The position numbers and the translations under genes were made by a program. A stretch of DNA of 64,000 nucleotides from Halosimplex rubrum. Its GTDB lineage: Archaea; Halobacteriota; Halobacteria; Halobacteriales; Haloarculaceae. Of this stretch, positions 44,367 through 53,831 are shown piece after piece (positions within the stretch are counted from its first letter, which is position 1; every line of letters begins with the position of its first letter). Below the pieces are notes generated by a model. It worked only from the letters and a program-made list of their open reading frames with translations, was not told the origin of the DNA and made no database searches. Location of the stretch: positions 124,001-188,000 of the forward strand of contig NZ_CP058910.1 of the NCBI RefSeq assembly GCF_013415885.1, given 5' to 3'.

Positions 44367-45863
44367 ATGCTCGCGATCGCCGTCTCCCGCGACGACTCCG
44401 CGTCGGTCCACATCGGCGAGCGCCTCCGCGATATCGCCGACTGGACGGAACACACCGACGGCTCCCGCCCCGGCGCCGACGGCGGCGGGACCGTCTACCG
44501 GACCGACTCGGTCGAACTCCGCGAGTTCGACGACCTGCACCTCGAACTCGACGGCGTGGCCGACGCGTTCGGCCGCGTCGACGGGGTCGAGGGGCGGACC
44601 GACCCGACCCTGCTCGTCTTCGCCTCCCGGCACGCCGGCGAGACCGGGCCGCTGCTGACCGCCCACCACACCGGCAACGTCGGCCCCGCCGAGTACGGCG
44701 GGGAACCCGGCGCGTTCGCCCGGGCCTGTCCGAACGCCCACCGGCGCGTCCTCGCGGCTCTGCGCGAACACTCGCCCGACGGCTACGAGGTGGGGATGGA
44801 GGCCACCCACCACGGACCGACCGACGTGGGCGTCCCCTCGATGTTCGTCGAGGTCGGCAGCGACGAGCCGCAGTGGGACGACCCCGACGCGGCCGGCGCG
44901 GTCGCGCGCGCCGTCCTCGCGCTCGCCGACACCGACCCCGACGCCCCCGACGAGAACGGGACGCGACGGCACCTCGTCGGGTTCGGCGGCGGCCACTACG
45001 CGCCGCGGTTCGAGCGGATCGTCACCGAGACCGACTGGGCGGTCGGCCACGTCGCTCCCGACTGGGGGCTCGACGCGATGGGCGACCCCGACGCGAATCG
45101 CGACGTGATCCGCCGCGCCCTCGAGGCGAGCGCCGCCGACTACGCCGTCGTCGAGGGCGACCGTCCCGACCTGAAGCGCGTCGTCGACGACCTGGGCTAC
45201 CGCGCGGTGAGCGAGACGTGGGTCCGCGAGACGACCGGCGTTCCCCTGCACCTCGTGGAGACCGTCGAGGACCGACTGGGGAGCGTCGACGACGGCGTCC
45301 GCTTCGGCGAGCGCGCGAGCGAGTACGGGAGCGGTGCGGACGGTGACGGCGGCGCCCTCGGGGTCGTCGCACTCCCCGACGACCTCCTCGCCGAGGCCCA
45401 GGGGATCGACGGCGAGGCGGCCCGCGCGGCGGTCGAGCGGGCGACGGTCGCCTTCGAGACGAGCGAGAGTGGGACTCGCGCCGGGGGTCGGGCGCTCGTC
45501 GCCGCCGATGAAGACGGGGCGGCGTCCGTCGCCGCCGATGAAGACGGGGCGGCGTCCGTCGCCGCCGGTGAAGACGGGGCGGCGTCCGTCGCCGCCGGTG
45601 AAGACGGGGCGGCGCTCGTCGACGACCTCGCGGCCGTGCTCGACGCGAAGTACGAGACCGTCGAGCGGACCGACGGAGCGGTCGTTGCCCGCGAATCGGC
45701 GTTCGACCCGGAACGCGCCCGCACGCTCGGCGTCTCCGACGGCCCGAAGCTCGGCAGACTCGCCGAGGGCGAACCGGTCACCGTCGGCGGCGACGAGATC
45801 GACCCCGCCGTCGTCCGCGTCGAACGCGAACACCGCTTCCCCGTCGACGACCCGACGGGGTGA
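44367..45863 (+). CDS. dtdA: D-aminoacyl-tRNA deacylase, archaeal type
   Basis: DtdA removes D-amino acids from mis-charged tRNA. The 498-residue protein has the archaeal DtdA core: MEATHHGPTDVGVPSMFVEVGSDEPQWDDP and VGFGGGHYAPRFE (metal-binding GGHY), then a divergent C-terminal region. Within that region residues about 379-418 are four copies of a ten-residue unit (AADEDGAASV, twice AAGEDGAASV-like), from 4 x 30 bp tandem repeats at 45501-45620. The repeats expand an already variable linker and leave the frame intact. Typical DtdA is about 440-460 residues, so the repeats explain the excess. It follows the exchanger directly and lies upstream of ftsZ1. Confidence 0.9.
   Translation: MLAIAVSRDDSASVHIGERLRDIADWTEHTDGSRPGADGGGTVYRTDSVELREFDDLHLELDGVADAFGRVDGVEGRTDPTLLVFASRHAGETGPLLTAHHTGNVGPAEYGGEPGAFARACPNAHRRVLAALREHSPDGYEVGMEATHHGPTDVGVPSMFVEVGSDEPQWDDPDAAGAVARAVLALADTDPDAPDENGTRRHLVGFGGGHYAPRFERIVTETDWAVGHVAPDWGLDAMGDPDANRDVIRRALEASAADYAVVEGDRPDLKRVVDDLGYRAVSETWVRETTGVPLHLVETVEDRLGSVDDGVRFGERASEYGSGADGDGGALGVVALPDDLLAEAQGIDGEAARAAVERATVAFETSESGTRAGGRALVAADEDGAASVAADEDGAASVAAGEDGAASVAAGEDGAALVDDLAAVLDAKYETVERTDGAVVARESAFDPERARTLGVSDGPKLGRLAEGEPVTVGGDEIDPAVVRVEREHRFPVDDPTG
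45501..45620 (+). repeat. In-frame minisatellite, four 30-bp units, inside dtdA
   Basis: Units 45501-45530 and 45531-45560 are identical (GCCGCCGATGAAGACGGGGC followed by GGCGTCCGTC). The third differs by one base (GATG to GGTG) and the fourth additionally by GCTCGTC at the end. All four are in frame and encode AA(D/G)EDGAA(S/L)V. Such repeats can vary in copy number by slippage. Confidence 0.85.
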
Positions 45864-46121
45864 GACCCGGCGGTCGACGCCCACCGTTCGGCGGTCGACC
45901 GGCCACCGCTCGCGACCGCGCCCCGTCGCTATCCGATGGCGATCCGGTACGTACTCGAAACGCACCCGAAACGCACTCCGCGAGTACCCCGGCGAGCCAT
46001 CGTTTCACCTGGAGATCGGCCGAGACAGCCACTCGCGGGAGTAAGGGGCGCTTACGCGGGTGAACGGCGGAGTACGGGCGTGCTACCGTGCGTCAGTCAG
46101 GCGTCTGACGCGCGGGAGAAG

Positions 46122-46130
46122 CTTAATAAA
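46122..46130 (+). promoter_or_regulatory. TATA-like box of ftsZ1 and nearby inverted repeat
   Basis: CTTAATAAA lies about 32 nt before the ATG at 46158. Upstream, CGTCAG (46091-46096) and CTGACG (46105-46110) form an inverted repeat that could be a regulator site. The rest of 45864-46120 shows no gene. Confidence 0.5.
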
Positions 46131-46157
46131 TGTTGGCCAGCAACGGAAACTTAAAAT

Positions 46158-47330
46158 ATGGACTCTATAATCGATGACGCGATCGACGAGGCCGAGGCCG
46201 AGCGGGAGGAGACGGCCCAGCAGGACGTACAGGGGGGACAGGACGCGGCGGGGTCGACGGGGACAGACGAGATGTCCACCTCGGGGCAGATGTCCGACGA
46301 GGAACTGGCCGACGTCGTCAAAGACCTGGAGACGAAGATCACCGTCGTCGGCTGCGGGGGCGCCGGCGGCAACACCGTCACGCGGATGATGGAAGAGGGG
46401 ATCCACGGGGCGAAGCTCGTCGCCGCCAACACGGACGCCCAGCACCTCGCCGACGAGGTGAAAGCCGACACGAAGATCCTCATCGGGCGCAAGCGCACCG
46501 GCGGCCGCGGCGCCGGGTCGGTCCCGAAGATCGGCGAGGAGGCCGCCCAGGAGAACATCGAGGACATCCAGCAGTCCATCGACGGCTCGGACATGGTGTT
46601 CGTCACCGCCGGCCTCGGCGGCGGGACCGGCACCGGTTCGGCCCCCGTGGTCGCCCAGGCCGCCCAGGACCAGGGCGCGCTGACCATCTCGATCGTCACC
46701 ATCCCCTTCACCGCGGAGGGCGAGCGCCGGCGGGCCAACGCCGACGCCGGCCTCGAACGCCTGCGTGCGGTCTCGGACACCGTCATCGTCGTCCCGAACG
46801 ACCGCCTGCTCGACTACGCGCCGTCGATGCCCCTGCAGGACGCGTTCAAGATCTGCGACCGCGTCCTGATGCGCTCGGTCAAGGGCATGACCGAACTGAT
46901 CACCAAGCCCGGCCTCGTCAACGTCGACTTCGCCGACGTTCGGACCATCATGGAGAACGGCGGCGTCGCCATGATCGGTCTCGGCGAGTCCGACAGCGAG
47001 AACAAGGCCCAGGACTCCATCCGCTCGGCGCTTCGCTCGCCGCTGCTGGACGTGGAGTTCGACGGCGCCAACTCCGCACTCGTCAACGTCGTCGGCGGCC
47101 CCGACATGTCCATCGAGGAGGCCGAGGGCGTCGTCGAGGAGATCTACGACCGCATCGATCCCGACGCCCGCATCATCTGGGGCGCCAGCGTCAACCAGCA
47201 GTTCGAGGGCAAGATGGAGACGATGATCGTGGTGACGGGCGTCGAGAGCCCCCAGATCTACGGCAAGAGCGAGGCGGAGCAGGAACGGGCTGCCAAGGAA
47301 CTCGGCGACGACATCGACTACGTCGAGTAA
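46158..47330 (+). CDS. ftsZ1: Cell division GTPase FtsZ1
   Basis: FtsZ polymerises at mid-cell. The 390-residue protein has a short N-terminal extension (1-57) typical of haloarchaeal FtsZ1 ([16 protein letters not shown]) and the GTPase core. It shows [38 protein letters not shown] (tubulin signature, GGGTGTG at 154-160), [19 protein letters not shown], and the T7 catalytic loop near [16 protein letters not shown]. The C-terminal domain ends [19 protein letters not shown], without the long FtsZ2 tail. FtsZ1 is usually close to secE-spt5; here the three are separated by the 6.5 kb PGF-CTERM/MBL/channel block. The upstream dtdA is in the same direction. Confidence 0.93.
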   Translation: MDSIIDDAIDEAEAEREETAQQDVQGGQDAAGSTGTDEMSTSGQMSDEELADVVKDLETKITVVGCGGAGGNTVTRMMEEGIHGAKLVAANTDAQHLADEVKADTKILIGRKRTGGRGAGSVPKIGEEAAQENIEDIQQSIDGSDMVFVTAGLGGGTGTGSAPVVAQAAQDQGALTISIVTIPFTAEGERRRANADAGLERLRAVSDTVIVVPNDRLLDYAPSMPLQDAFKICDRVLMRSVKGMTELITKPGLVNVDFADVRTIMENGGVAMIGLGESDSENKAQDSIRSALRSPLLDVEFDGANSALVNVVGGPDMSIEEAEGVVEEIYDRIDPDARIIWGASVNQQFEGKMETMIVVTGVESPQIYGKSEAEQERAAKELGDDIDYVE

Positions 47331-47460
47331 TCGCTCCCGGGATTCTCCGCGGTTTCTTTTCCTGAGCGTCTGCTCACGTCTTCCAGCCCCGTAGCCTCGC
47401 GAGCGGCGGACTGACTAATCAGCCACAAGACACTTCCCGGGTGGTAGTGAACGCGGGGCT

Positions 47461-49425
47461 ATGGTTGCCGCTCGTTCGCCCTCTCGTCGCGGAGTCGTTG
47501 CGACGCTGTTCGCCGCCCTCACGGTGCTCGCGGTCACCGCCGGCGGTACCGCGGCGACCGGCTCGCACGTCGCCATCGAGGAGGACGCGGTCGAACAGGC
47601 CCACGGGGACGTGGCGGAGTTCACGGTGTCTGTCCCGCGAGGGGAGTCGGCCACGCTGGTCGTCGGGAACGGTTCGGACCGCCACCGACTGACGCTCACC
47701 GACAGGATCGCGGACGGCGAGGTCTCGGTGTCGGCGAACACCCACCTCGCCGGACCCAACGCAACCGCGAGCGAGGTCTACGCCGCCGACGGTCGGGACA
47801 CGGTGACGGCCGTCTCGAACGGGACGGCGGCGCTCGGGCCGGGCACCCATCGAGTCGCGGTCTACGCCAACGAGACCGACGAGGAGCCGGCCGACACCGC
47901 GACGCTGCGGCTGACGGATCCGGGGCCGGTGAACGCCAGCGTGTTGGTCGCGCCGGGCGAGGCGGCCGACCGCCTCGATTCGCTGTCCGCCGTCGAACGG
48001 GGTCGCGAGGGCGGCTGGGTGACCCCGGCCGACCGGGTCGCCGAGACCGACACGGTCGTGCTCGCGCTGACGGTCCCGGGCATCGCCGGCGCGGTGGCGA
48101 ACGAGACGGGCATCACCACCGAGATGCGGTTCCGGAGCTTCCTCGACCGGCCGAACGTCTCACTGACGGCCGTCCAGCGCACGCACGGCCCCGAGCGCAA
48201 CCCCCAGCACTTCCTGTTCGACGGGACGAACGTGAGCGCGGTCGCCGCCGACCCCGACGACGACACCTACTACGTGTCGGCGCGACTGGTCGACCTGCCG
48301 TACTTCTACGCGGACTCGGACCGGTGGACCGACGACGGGGACCTGCGGACCGACCAGCCGAACCTCTACGACGACGTGCTGGTCCCCCGGTTGACGGTCG
48401 ACGGGATCCACCGCCTCAACCCCGGGGACCTCTACGAGGGGAACCACACGGCCGCGTTCGCCGCCACCTGGCCGGAGGCGACGCTCTCCCGGTCGAAGGA
48501 TCACCTGCTCGAACCCGGCTACGCCGCGGGACCGAACCAGACCGTCGTCGGCTACACGAACGTCGCGCCCGGGACCGAAGTGACCGTCAGCGTCACCGGC
48601 GCCGTGGGCATCGAGACCCCCCGGAACGCCACCGGCGTCGTGACCCGCGAGCGCGTTCCGATGGTCGCCGACTACGAGCCACCGCGGTACGTCGTCCGCG
48701 CGTCGCTAAACCTCAGCGGCGTCGAACCCGGTACGGAGATCGACCTCGCGCTGGCGCCGGCCGACCGCGACCGCGCCGGCGAGTACCGGTTCGACGAGCA
48801 CCGCGCGCCGGTCGACTCCCCGCTCGCCGGCCTGTCGCTGGCCGACGACCCCCTGGCCAACGGGACGGTCCGCGTCGCCAACGCGACCCTCCCGAGCGGC
48901 GGGTTCGTGGTCGTCGAGCGGGCCGACGACGGCGTCGTCCTTGCCAGCAGCGACCGCATCGATCCGGGAACTCACGAGAATATCGCCGTGAACGTGAGCG
49001 GACAGGTCTCGGGGTCGCTCCGTGTCTCGCTCGCCCACGACTCCGACGGGAACGGTCGCTACACCCGCGAGGCCGACCGATCCTACGCCGACGGGATGGA
49101 GTCCGTCGGCGTCACCGTCCCCGACCCGACGAGTGCGACGCCCACACCGAGTTCGGCGTCCACGTCGACCGAGCTACCGACGGCCACCTCCTCGCCCACC
49201 CCGTCGTCGACGGTGGCGGACCCCACCGTGCCGCCGACGTCGACGGTCACCGTTCACTCCGATCCACCGCTCACGGCCACACCCACGCAGGCGACCGGCA
49301 CGGGTAGCCCCGACGGGACGACCGCGAGCGACGGCCCTGGGTTCGGCGCGGTCGCGGCGCTGGCCGCCGTCGCCCTCGCTGGAACGTTGCTCCTCGCCCG
49401 CCGAGGGAGAGTGACCGATGACTGA
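47461..49425 (+). CDS. PGF-CTERM surface glycoprotein A
   Basis: The 654-residue protein has a signal peptide (MVAARSPSRRGVVATLFAALTVLAVTAGGTAATG), a long extracellular part with many N-x-S/T sequons, a Ser/Thr/Pro-rich linker (about 575-620) and a C-terminal DGPGFGAVAALAAVALAGTLLLARRGRVTDD, a PGF-CTERM anchor. Segment IEEDAVEQAHGDVAEFTVSVPRGESATLVV is repeated, in diverged form, at the same place in the next gene, and SGGFVVVERADDGVVLASSDRIDPGTHENI resembles the domain common in haloarchaeal surface proteins. Role unknown; probably a cell-surface structural or adhesion protein. Its 3' end overlaps the next gene's start by 8 nt. Confidence 0.8.
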   Translation: MVAARSPSRRGVVATLFAALTVLAVTAGGTAATGSHVAIEEDAVEQAHGDVAEFTVSVPRGESATLVVGNGSDRHRLTLTDRIADGEVSVSANTHLAGPNATASEVYAADGRDTVTAVSNGTAALGPGTHRVAVYANETDEEPADTATLRLTDPGPVNASVLVAPGEAADRLDSLSAVERGREGGWVTPADRVAETDTVVLALTVPGIAGAVANETGITTEMRFRSFLDRPNVSLTAVQRTHGPERNPQHFLFDGTNVSAVAADPDDDTYYVSARLVDLPYFYADSDRWTDDGDLRTDQPNLYDDVLVPRLTVDGIHRLNPGDLYEGNHTAAFAATWPEATLSRSKDHLLEPGYAAGPNQTVVGYTNVAPGTEVTVSVTGAVGIETPRNATGVVTRERVPMVADYEPPRYVVRASLNLSGVEPGTEIDLALAPADRDRAGEYRFDEHRAPVDSPLAGLSLADDPLANGTVRVANATLPSGGFVVVERADDGVVLASSDRIDPGTHENIAVNVSGQVSGSLRVSLAHDSDGNGRYTREADRSYADGMESVGVTVPDPTSATPTPSSASTSTELPTATSSPTPSSTVADPTVPPTSTVTVHSDPPLTATPTQATGTGSPDGTTASDGPGFGAVAALAAVALAGTLLLARRGRVTDD

Positions 49426-51043
49426 CCGACGCTCCCGGCGAACCGTCGCGGTCGCGGCGGTGGTCGTGCTCTGTCTCACCGCCGTCGCGCTCGCCGCTGG
49501 CGGTACCGCGGCCGCGGACTCACACGTCACCATCCAGGAGGACGCGGTCGAACAGGCCCACGGCGACGTCGCCGAGTTCACGCTCTCGGTCCCCCGCGGC
49601 GAATCGGCGACGGTCGTCTTCGAAGGCGCCGGAACCGGTCGCACACGGCTGGGCCTCACCGACGCCAGCACCGACGGCAGCGTCACACTGGCCATCAACA
49701 CCTACCTCGCCGCGCGGAACGCCAGCGCGGGCGAGGTGTACCGCGTCGCCGGCGAGGACGAACTCTCGATCGGCGACGACGCCACGAGTCGACTCCCGTT
49801 CGGATCCTACCGCGTCGCGGCGTACGCGAACGGGACCGACGGCGAAGCCGCCGACACCGCCGGGCTCACGATCACCGACCCCGGCCTCGGCAACGCCACG
49901 GTGATGGTCGCGCCGAATGGATCGCGAGAACGGCTCGACTCGCGGGCGGCGGTCCGCCGGGCGCAGGAACGGGGCTGGCTTACTCGGACGAACGAGGTCG
50001 CTGTCGGCGACACGTTCGTCCTCCGACTCGACGTGCCCGGGATCGCCGGCGCCGTGGCGAACCGGTCGGGCGAGACCGACGAGGCGCGCTTCCAGCGGCT
50101 GCTCGGAACGCCGAACGCGTCGCTCCTGGTGAGCGAGCGGATGCCCGGTCCCTCGCGTCCGCGCCAGCACCTCTCGCTCGACTGGGCGAACACGACGACG
50201 GTCGTCGCCGACCCCGACAACGACACCTACTACGTCGCGGCCGACCTGCGGGCGCTCCCGTGGGGGTACGGTCACGACCGCGAGGTCGACGAGTGGTCGT
50301 TCGGCGAGTTCGGCTTGATCGACGGGACCGACTACGTCCCCCGGTTCGTCGTCGGCGACCAGCGGCTGAACCCGGGTGACATCTCCGAGGGGGGTCGGAC
50401 CGGGGGGTTCGTCGCGGTCGAACCGGACGCGGTCGTCACGTACCCTCCCAAGCGGAGTGGGACGCTTCGGGTGGCGCCGGCGTCCGACCAGGTCGTCGCC
50501 GGATGGACGACCGTCGCGCCGGGGTCGACGGTGACGGTCGAACTGTCGAACGGCGAGGGCGAGCCGTTCCCGGCGACCCGGACCGTCCAGGTCGTACGAG
50601 AGCGGCCACCCAGCGCGGAGGGGGCCGTCTACCGCTATCGGGCCGAGTTCGACCTCCGCGAGGCCGCTCCGGGGACCACGTTCGACGTCGACATCCGGTC
50701 GAACGGGACGCAACTCAATCCGCGAGACTCCTGGGACGAGGGGGACAGGGGCCTCGTCGACCCCGGACTCGCGCCGACGGCAACCGAGACGCCGACGACG
50801 ACTCACTCCCAGACCGCGGCTCTGACTCCGACCGATCCGTCCGCACAGGCGCCGACAGCGACGAAAACACCGACGGCGACGCCCCACGTGGACCCGCCCG
50901 TGACGCCGGACTCGACGGAGAGTCCGACCGCGACCGAGACGACCGCCGGTGACGGTCCCGGATTCGGAGCGCTCGCCGCGCTGGTCGGACTCCTGGCGTT
51001 CGCCGCGGTCGGCGCGCGACGACCCGACCGTCGGCGTCGGTGA
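49418..51043 (+). CDS. PGF-CTERM surface glycoprotein B, paralogue of A
   Basis: The 541-residue protein has a signal peptide (MTDRRSRRTVAVAAVVVLCLTAVALAAGGTAAADS), a Cys-poor sequon-rich domain that resembles that of gene A over its first 500 residues (HVTIQEDAVEQAHGDVAEFTLSVPRGESATVVF; FVAVEPDAVVTYPPKR), a Thr/Pro linker and an end (DGPGFGALAALVGLLAFAAVGARRPDRRRR) that is a PGF-CTERM signal. It overlaps gene A by 8 nt. Together A and B look like tandem duplicates processed by archaeosortase A. Gene B lacks the second DUF-like domain present near the end of A. Confidence 0.8.
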   Translation: MTDRRSRRTVAVAAVVVLCLTAVALAAGGTAAADSHVTIQEDAVEQAHGDVAEFTLSVPRGESATVVFEGAGTGRTRLGLTDASTDGSVTLAINTYLAARNASAGEVYRVAGEDELSIGDDATSRLPFGSYRVAAYANGTDGEAADTAGLTITDPGLGNATVMVAPNGSRERLDSRAAVRRAQERGWLTRTNEVAVGDTFVLRLDVPGIAGAVANRSGETDEARFQRLLGTPNASLLVSERMPGPSRPRQHLSLDWANTTTVVADPDNDTYYVAADLRALPWGYGHDREVDEWSFGEFGLIDGTDYVPRFVVGDQRLNPGDISEGGRTGGFVAVEPDAVVTYPPKRSGTLRVAPASDQVVAGWTTVAPGSTVTVELSNGEGEPFPATRTVQVVRERPPSAEGAVYRYRAEFDLREAAPGTTFDVDIRSNGTQLNPRDSWDEGDRGLVDPGLAPTATETPTTTHSQTAALTPTDPSAQAPTATKTPTATPHVDPPVTPDSTESPTATETTAGDGPGFGALAALVGLLAFAAVGARRPDRRRR

Positions 51044-51120
51044 CCGACGGTTCCAGCGGCCGTCCGACCTCGGCCGCTCGCGTCGGAAGGTTTACCCGCC
51101 CACCACGGGACCGGTCGCGC

Positions 51121-51168
51121 ATGCACGCTCACAGTGAGACCGACGCCGCCGGCCGGAGGATCCGATGA
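51121..51168 (+). CDS. Possible 15-residue leader peptide coupled to the MBL hydrolase
   Basis: ATG 51121 opens MHAHSETDAAGRRIR and stops at 51166-51168, overlapping the MBL start ATG at 51165 (ATGA). A TATA-like GGTTTACCC (about 51088-51096) lies about 28 nt upstream, so a leaderless mRNA would start at this frame. It could couple or regulate translation of the hydrolase. Evidence is positional only. Confidence 0.3.
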   Translation: MHAHSETDAAGRRIR

Positions 51169-52019
51169 CGATCACCAGCGACTGGGGCGAGTGGTGGGCC
51201 CGCGAGGAGCTGTTCGGCCCGGACGTAGAGGGCGTGTCGCTGTGGTTCCTGGGCGTGACCGGGTGGGCGATCCGGACGCCCGAGACCACCCTCTTTATCG
51301 ACCCCTACTTCAGCACCGAGCGCGACCGCGAGTACATCGCGCGGATGCCGCCGGTGCCGATGGAACCGGCGTGGGCCGAGGCCTGCGACGCCGTCTTCTG
51401 CACGCACGACCACCGCGACCACTTCTGGCCGCCCTCGTTCGGCCCGCTGCTCGACCACGACGGGGCCGCGGTCCACGCGCCCGCGGCGTGTTACGAGAAC
51501 CACGACGTGAGCGACATGCCCGACGACAGTCAGGAAGTCGTCGAACCCGGCGACAGCTACGAGGTCGGCGACCTGACGATCCACGTCCGGGGCGGGCGCG
51601 ATCCCGACGCGGACGGCAGCGTCACCTACGTCCTCGAACACGAGGCGGGGACGATCTTCCACGGCGGCGACAACCGCCCCTGCGACGCCTTCGAGGCGGT
51701 CGGCGAGGAGTTCGACGTGGACATGGGGATGCTCTCCTACGGGACGAGCGCGCGCCTCTACCAGGACGGCGAGGTCGTCCGGCGGAAGCTGTACAACGAC
51801 GCCCAGGACGTGATCGACGCCGCGAACATGGTCGGGATCGAGCGGCTCGTCCCGACCCACTGGCGGCGCTGGCGGGCGATCCAGGCCGACCCCGGCGCGC
51901 TCGCGAAGGCCGCGACGACCTTCGAGTACCCGCGGATCATCGAGGAGATAGAGGTCGGCGACCGCCTGCGACTGGACCGGCCGGGGGTCGTCACGCCGAC
52001 GCGTCTCGACGGCGAGTGA
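51165..52019 (+). CDS. Metallo-beta-lactamase-fold hydrolase
   Basis: The 284-residue protein has the MBL-fold metal motif THDHRDHFWPP (H-x-D-H, here CTHDHRDHF), LFIDPYFSTERDREYI before it, YENHDVSDMPDDSQE, the later HGGDNRPC and THWRRW. It resembles UlaG/YcbL-like hydrolases of unknown physiological substrate. The start at 51165 is taken because of the overlap with a short upstream frame and the lack of a convincing upstream extension. It is on the same strand as the PGF-CTERM genes, with a 121-nt gap that contains its own TATA-like element. Confidence 0.83.
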   Translation: MTITSDWGEWWAREELFGPDVEGVSLWFLGVTGWAIRTPETTLFIDPYFSTERDREYIARMPPVPMEPAWAEACDAVFCTHDHRDHFWPPSFGPLLDHDGAAVHAPAACYENHDVSDMPDDSQEVVEPGDSYEVGDLTIHVRGGRDPDADGSVTYVLEHEAGTIFHGGDNRPCDAFEAVGEEFDVDMGMLSYGTSARLYQDGEVVRRKLYNDAQDVIDAANMVGIERLVPTHWRRWRAIQADPGALAKAATTFEYPRIIEEIEVGDRLRLDRPGVVTPTRLDGE

Positions 52020-52067
52020 CCGACCGGATGCGGCCGGTCGGGCGGTGCGACCGCCGCGGGGTGGCAC

Positions 52068-53702
52068 TCACCCGAACACTTCGGTGAACCGATTGGTGGC
52101 CTCGTCGGGGCCGGCGACGACGAGTTCGTCGCCCTCGCGGACGCGGAAGTCGGGGCCCAGGTCCGTCACCACGTCGCCGTCGCGCTCGACGGCGACGACG
52201 GTGACGCCGGTGCGGGCGCGCACGTCGGCGTCGCCGAGCGAGGTGCCGACGAGTCCGGACGCGCGCGTGCGGACGACCTCGACCTGCGTATCGAGCGAGA
52301 TCACGTCCTCGTCCTCCAGCACGGCGGAGGCGACCATGCGACCGGTGACGGTCCCGAGCGCGAGGACGTAGTCGGCGCCGGCGCGGTACATCTTCTGGAC
52401 GGCCTCGGCCTCCTCGGCGCGGGCGACGATCTCGACCCGCCGACTCTCGTCGCGGACCACGAGGGTGGCGAACTCCGCGGCGGTGTCGTCGGGGATAGCG
52501 AGGATGACCGACCGCGCCGACGCCAGTCCGGCCCGCTCCAGCACCTCGGGGTCGGTGGCGTCGCCGACCACGTCGACCCCCGGCGCCTCGTCCCTGTCGA
52601 CGACGGTGTAGGGCAGGCCGGCGTCGTCGAGCACGTCGGTGACCGTGCGGCCGACCTCGCCGTAGCCGACGACGATGGTCTCCCCGGACGTGTGGCGGCG
52701 CACCTCCGAGCGCGTGCGGTCGGCCAGCGCCTCCAGTCGGTCGTCGCGGCCGGTCATCAGCAGGACCGTCCCGGGTTCGATGACCGAGTCCGGTTCGGGC
52801 GGGCTCTCGAACTCGCCGTCGAACCAGGCGCCGATGACGTTGACGCCGGCCCGCTCGCGGAGGCCGCTCTCGGCGAGGGTGCGCCCGGCCACGTCGGCGC
52901 CCCGGTGGACCGGGAGTTCCGCGATGTCGAAGTCTTCGCCGACCTCGACCGTGCTTCCCAGGTCGGTCGAGACGCTGGCGGTGATCTTCCGGGCGAGACT
53001 CTCGCCGAGCAGCGGGCGGGGGGAGAGCACCGCGTCGGCGCCGGCCAGTTCGTGGTAGCGCGACCGGTCGGGCTCCTCGACGACGCTGACGACGCGGACA
53101 GACTCGTCGATCTCCTTGGCGGTGAGGACGATGCTGGCGTCGACCTGGTCGGACACGTCGGCCACGAGCGCCCGCGCGTCGGTGAAGTTCGCGGCGCGGA
53201 GCCCGTCGGCGGAGTCGGGGTCGTTGTGGATCACGTCGTACCCGTCCTCGTAGAGGTCCGTCGCGCGGTCGCGGTCCGGTTCGACGATGACCCAGTCCAC
53301 CCCCCGAGAGTCGAGTTCGCCGATGAGCGTCTCGACGCGGGGCGTGTAGGTGGCGACGATCACGTGGTCCTCGTGGCCGTTCTCGACCGCCGTGGGGACC
53401 GTCGTCGACAGCGCCTCCTCGAAGGCGGGGAACGCCACCACCGGCAGCGCCAGGAAGATCATCACGGTCCCGGTGACGTCCATGACGATGACGAGCACGA
53501 GCATCGCGGCCGAGTCCCACCCCGCCTGGGAGCCGTAGCCGGTCGTCGTGAACGTCTCGACGACGAACTGCAGCGCCTCCAGGAACGTCTTGGGGTCGCC
53601 CTCGAAGGCCGCCATCCCGTACTGGTAGACGACCGTGAACGCGTACATCGAGAGGGCGAGCACGCCGGTGTAGACGACCGACCGGCGCTGCCACGTGTTC
53701 AT
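52068..53702 (-). CDS. Potassium channel with two RCK domains
   Basis: The 544-residue protein begins with a two-helix pore module (YTGVLALSMYAFTVVYQ at about 11-27 and SAAMLVLVIVMDVTGTVMIFLALPVVAFPAF, about 65-95) surrounding a K+ selectivity filter TTTGYG (52-57). Two RCK (TrkA-N/TrkA-C) regions follow: EDHVIVATYTPRVETLIGEL with DVIHNDPDSADGL and AVLSPRPLLGES, then ETIVVGYGEVGRTVTDVLDDAG with DVVGDATDPEVLERAGL. The layout is MthK-like but with both RCK units in one chain. It may set K+ levels or respond to ligands. Start 53702 (MNTWQRRSVVYTGV) is used. Divergent from secE. Confidence 0.88.
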   Translation of the reverse strand: MNTWQRRSVVYTGVLALSMYAFTVVYQYGMAAFEGDPKTFLEALQFVVETFTTTGYGSQAGWDSAAMLVLVIVMDVTGTVMIFLALPVVAFPAFEEALSTTVPTAVENGHEDHVIVATYTPRVETLIGELDSRGVDWVIVEPDRDRATDLYEDGYDVIHNDPDSADGLRAANFTDARALVADVSDQVDASIVLTAKEIDESVRVVSVVEEPDRSRYHELAGADAVLSPRPLLGESLARKITASVSTDLGSTVEVGEDFDIAELPVHRGADVAGRTLAESGLRERAGVNVIGAWFDGEFESPPEPDSVIEPGTVLLMTGRDDRLEALADRTRSEVRRHTSGETIVVGYGEVGRTVTDVLDDAGLPYTVVDRDEAPGVDVVGDATDPEVLERAGLASARSVILAIPDDTAAEFATLVVRDESRRVEIVARAEEAEAVQKMYRAGADYVLALGTVTGRMVASAVLEDEDVISLDTQVEVVRTRASGLVGTSLGDADVRARTGVTVVAVERDGDVVTDLGPDFRVREGDELVVAGPDEATNRFTEVFG

Positions 53703-53795
53703 ACCCGCTTGGTTACCGCTTGCCCGTAAAACGGTTCTGGGAGGCGGGTCCGGACCCGCCGGCGACGCCGTCCGGCGGCCGACCCGATCGCCATC

Positions 53796-53806
53796 AATAG
53801 ATAGAA
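53796..53806 (+). promoter_or_regulatory. TATA-like box of secE-spt5
   Basis: AATAGATAGAA lies about 30 nt before the secE ATG at 53832. It suggests that secE-spt5 have their own promoter rather than reading through from ftsZ1. Confidence 0.5.
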
Positions 53807-53831
53807 AAGCCCGCGGGGGCAACTGCCGGTC

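Noticed and set aside
45864-46120. Short gene upstream of ftsZ1
   Set aside because: Short frames contain Arg/Pro-rich chance sequence, and the AT-rich TATA element near 46122 argues for a promoter region.
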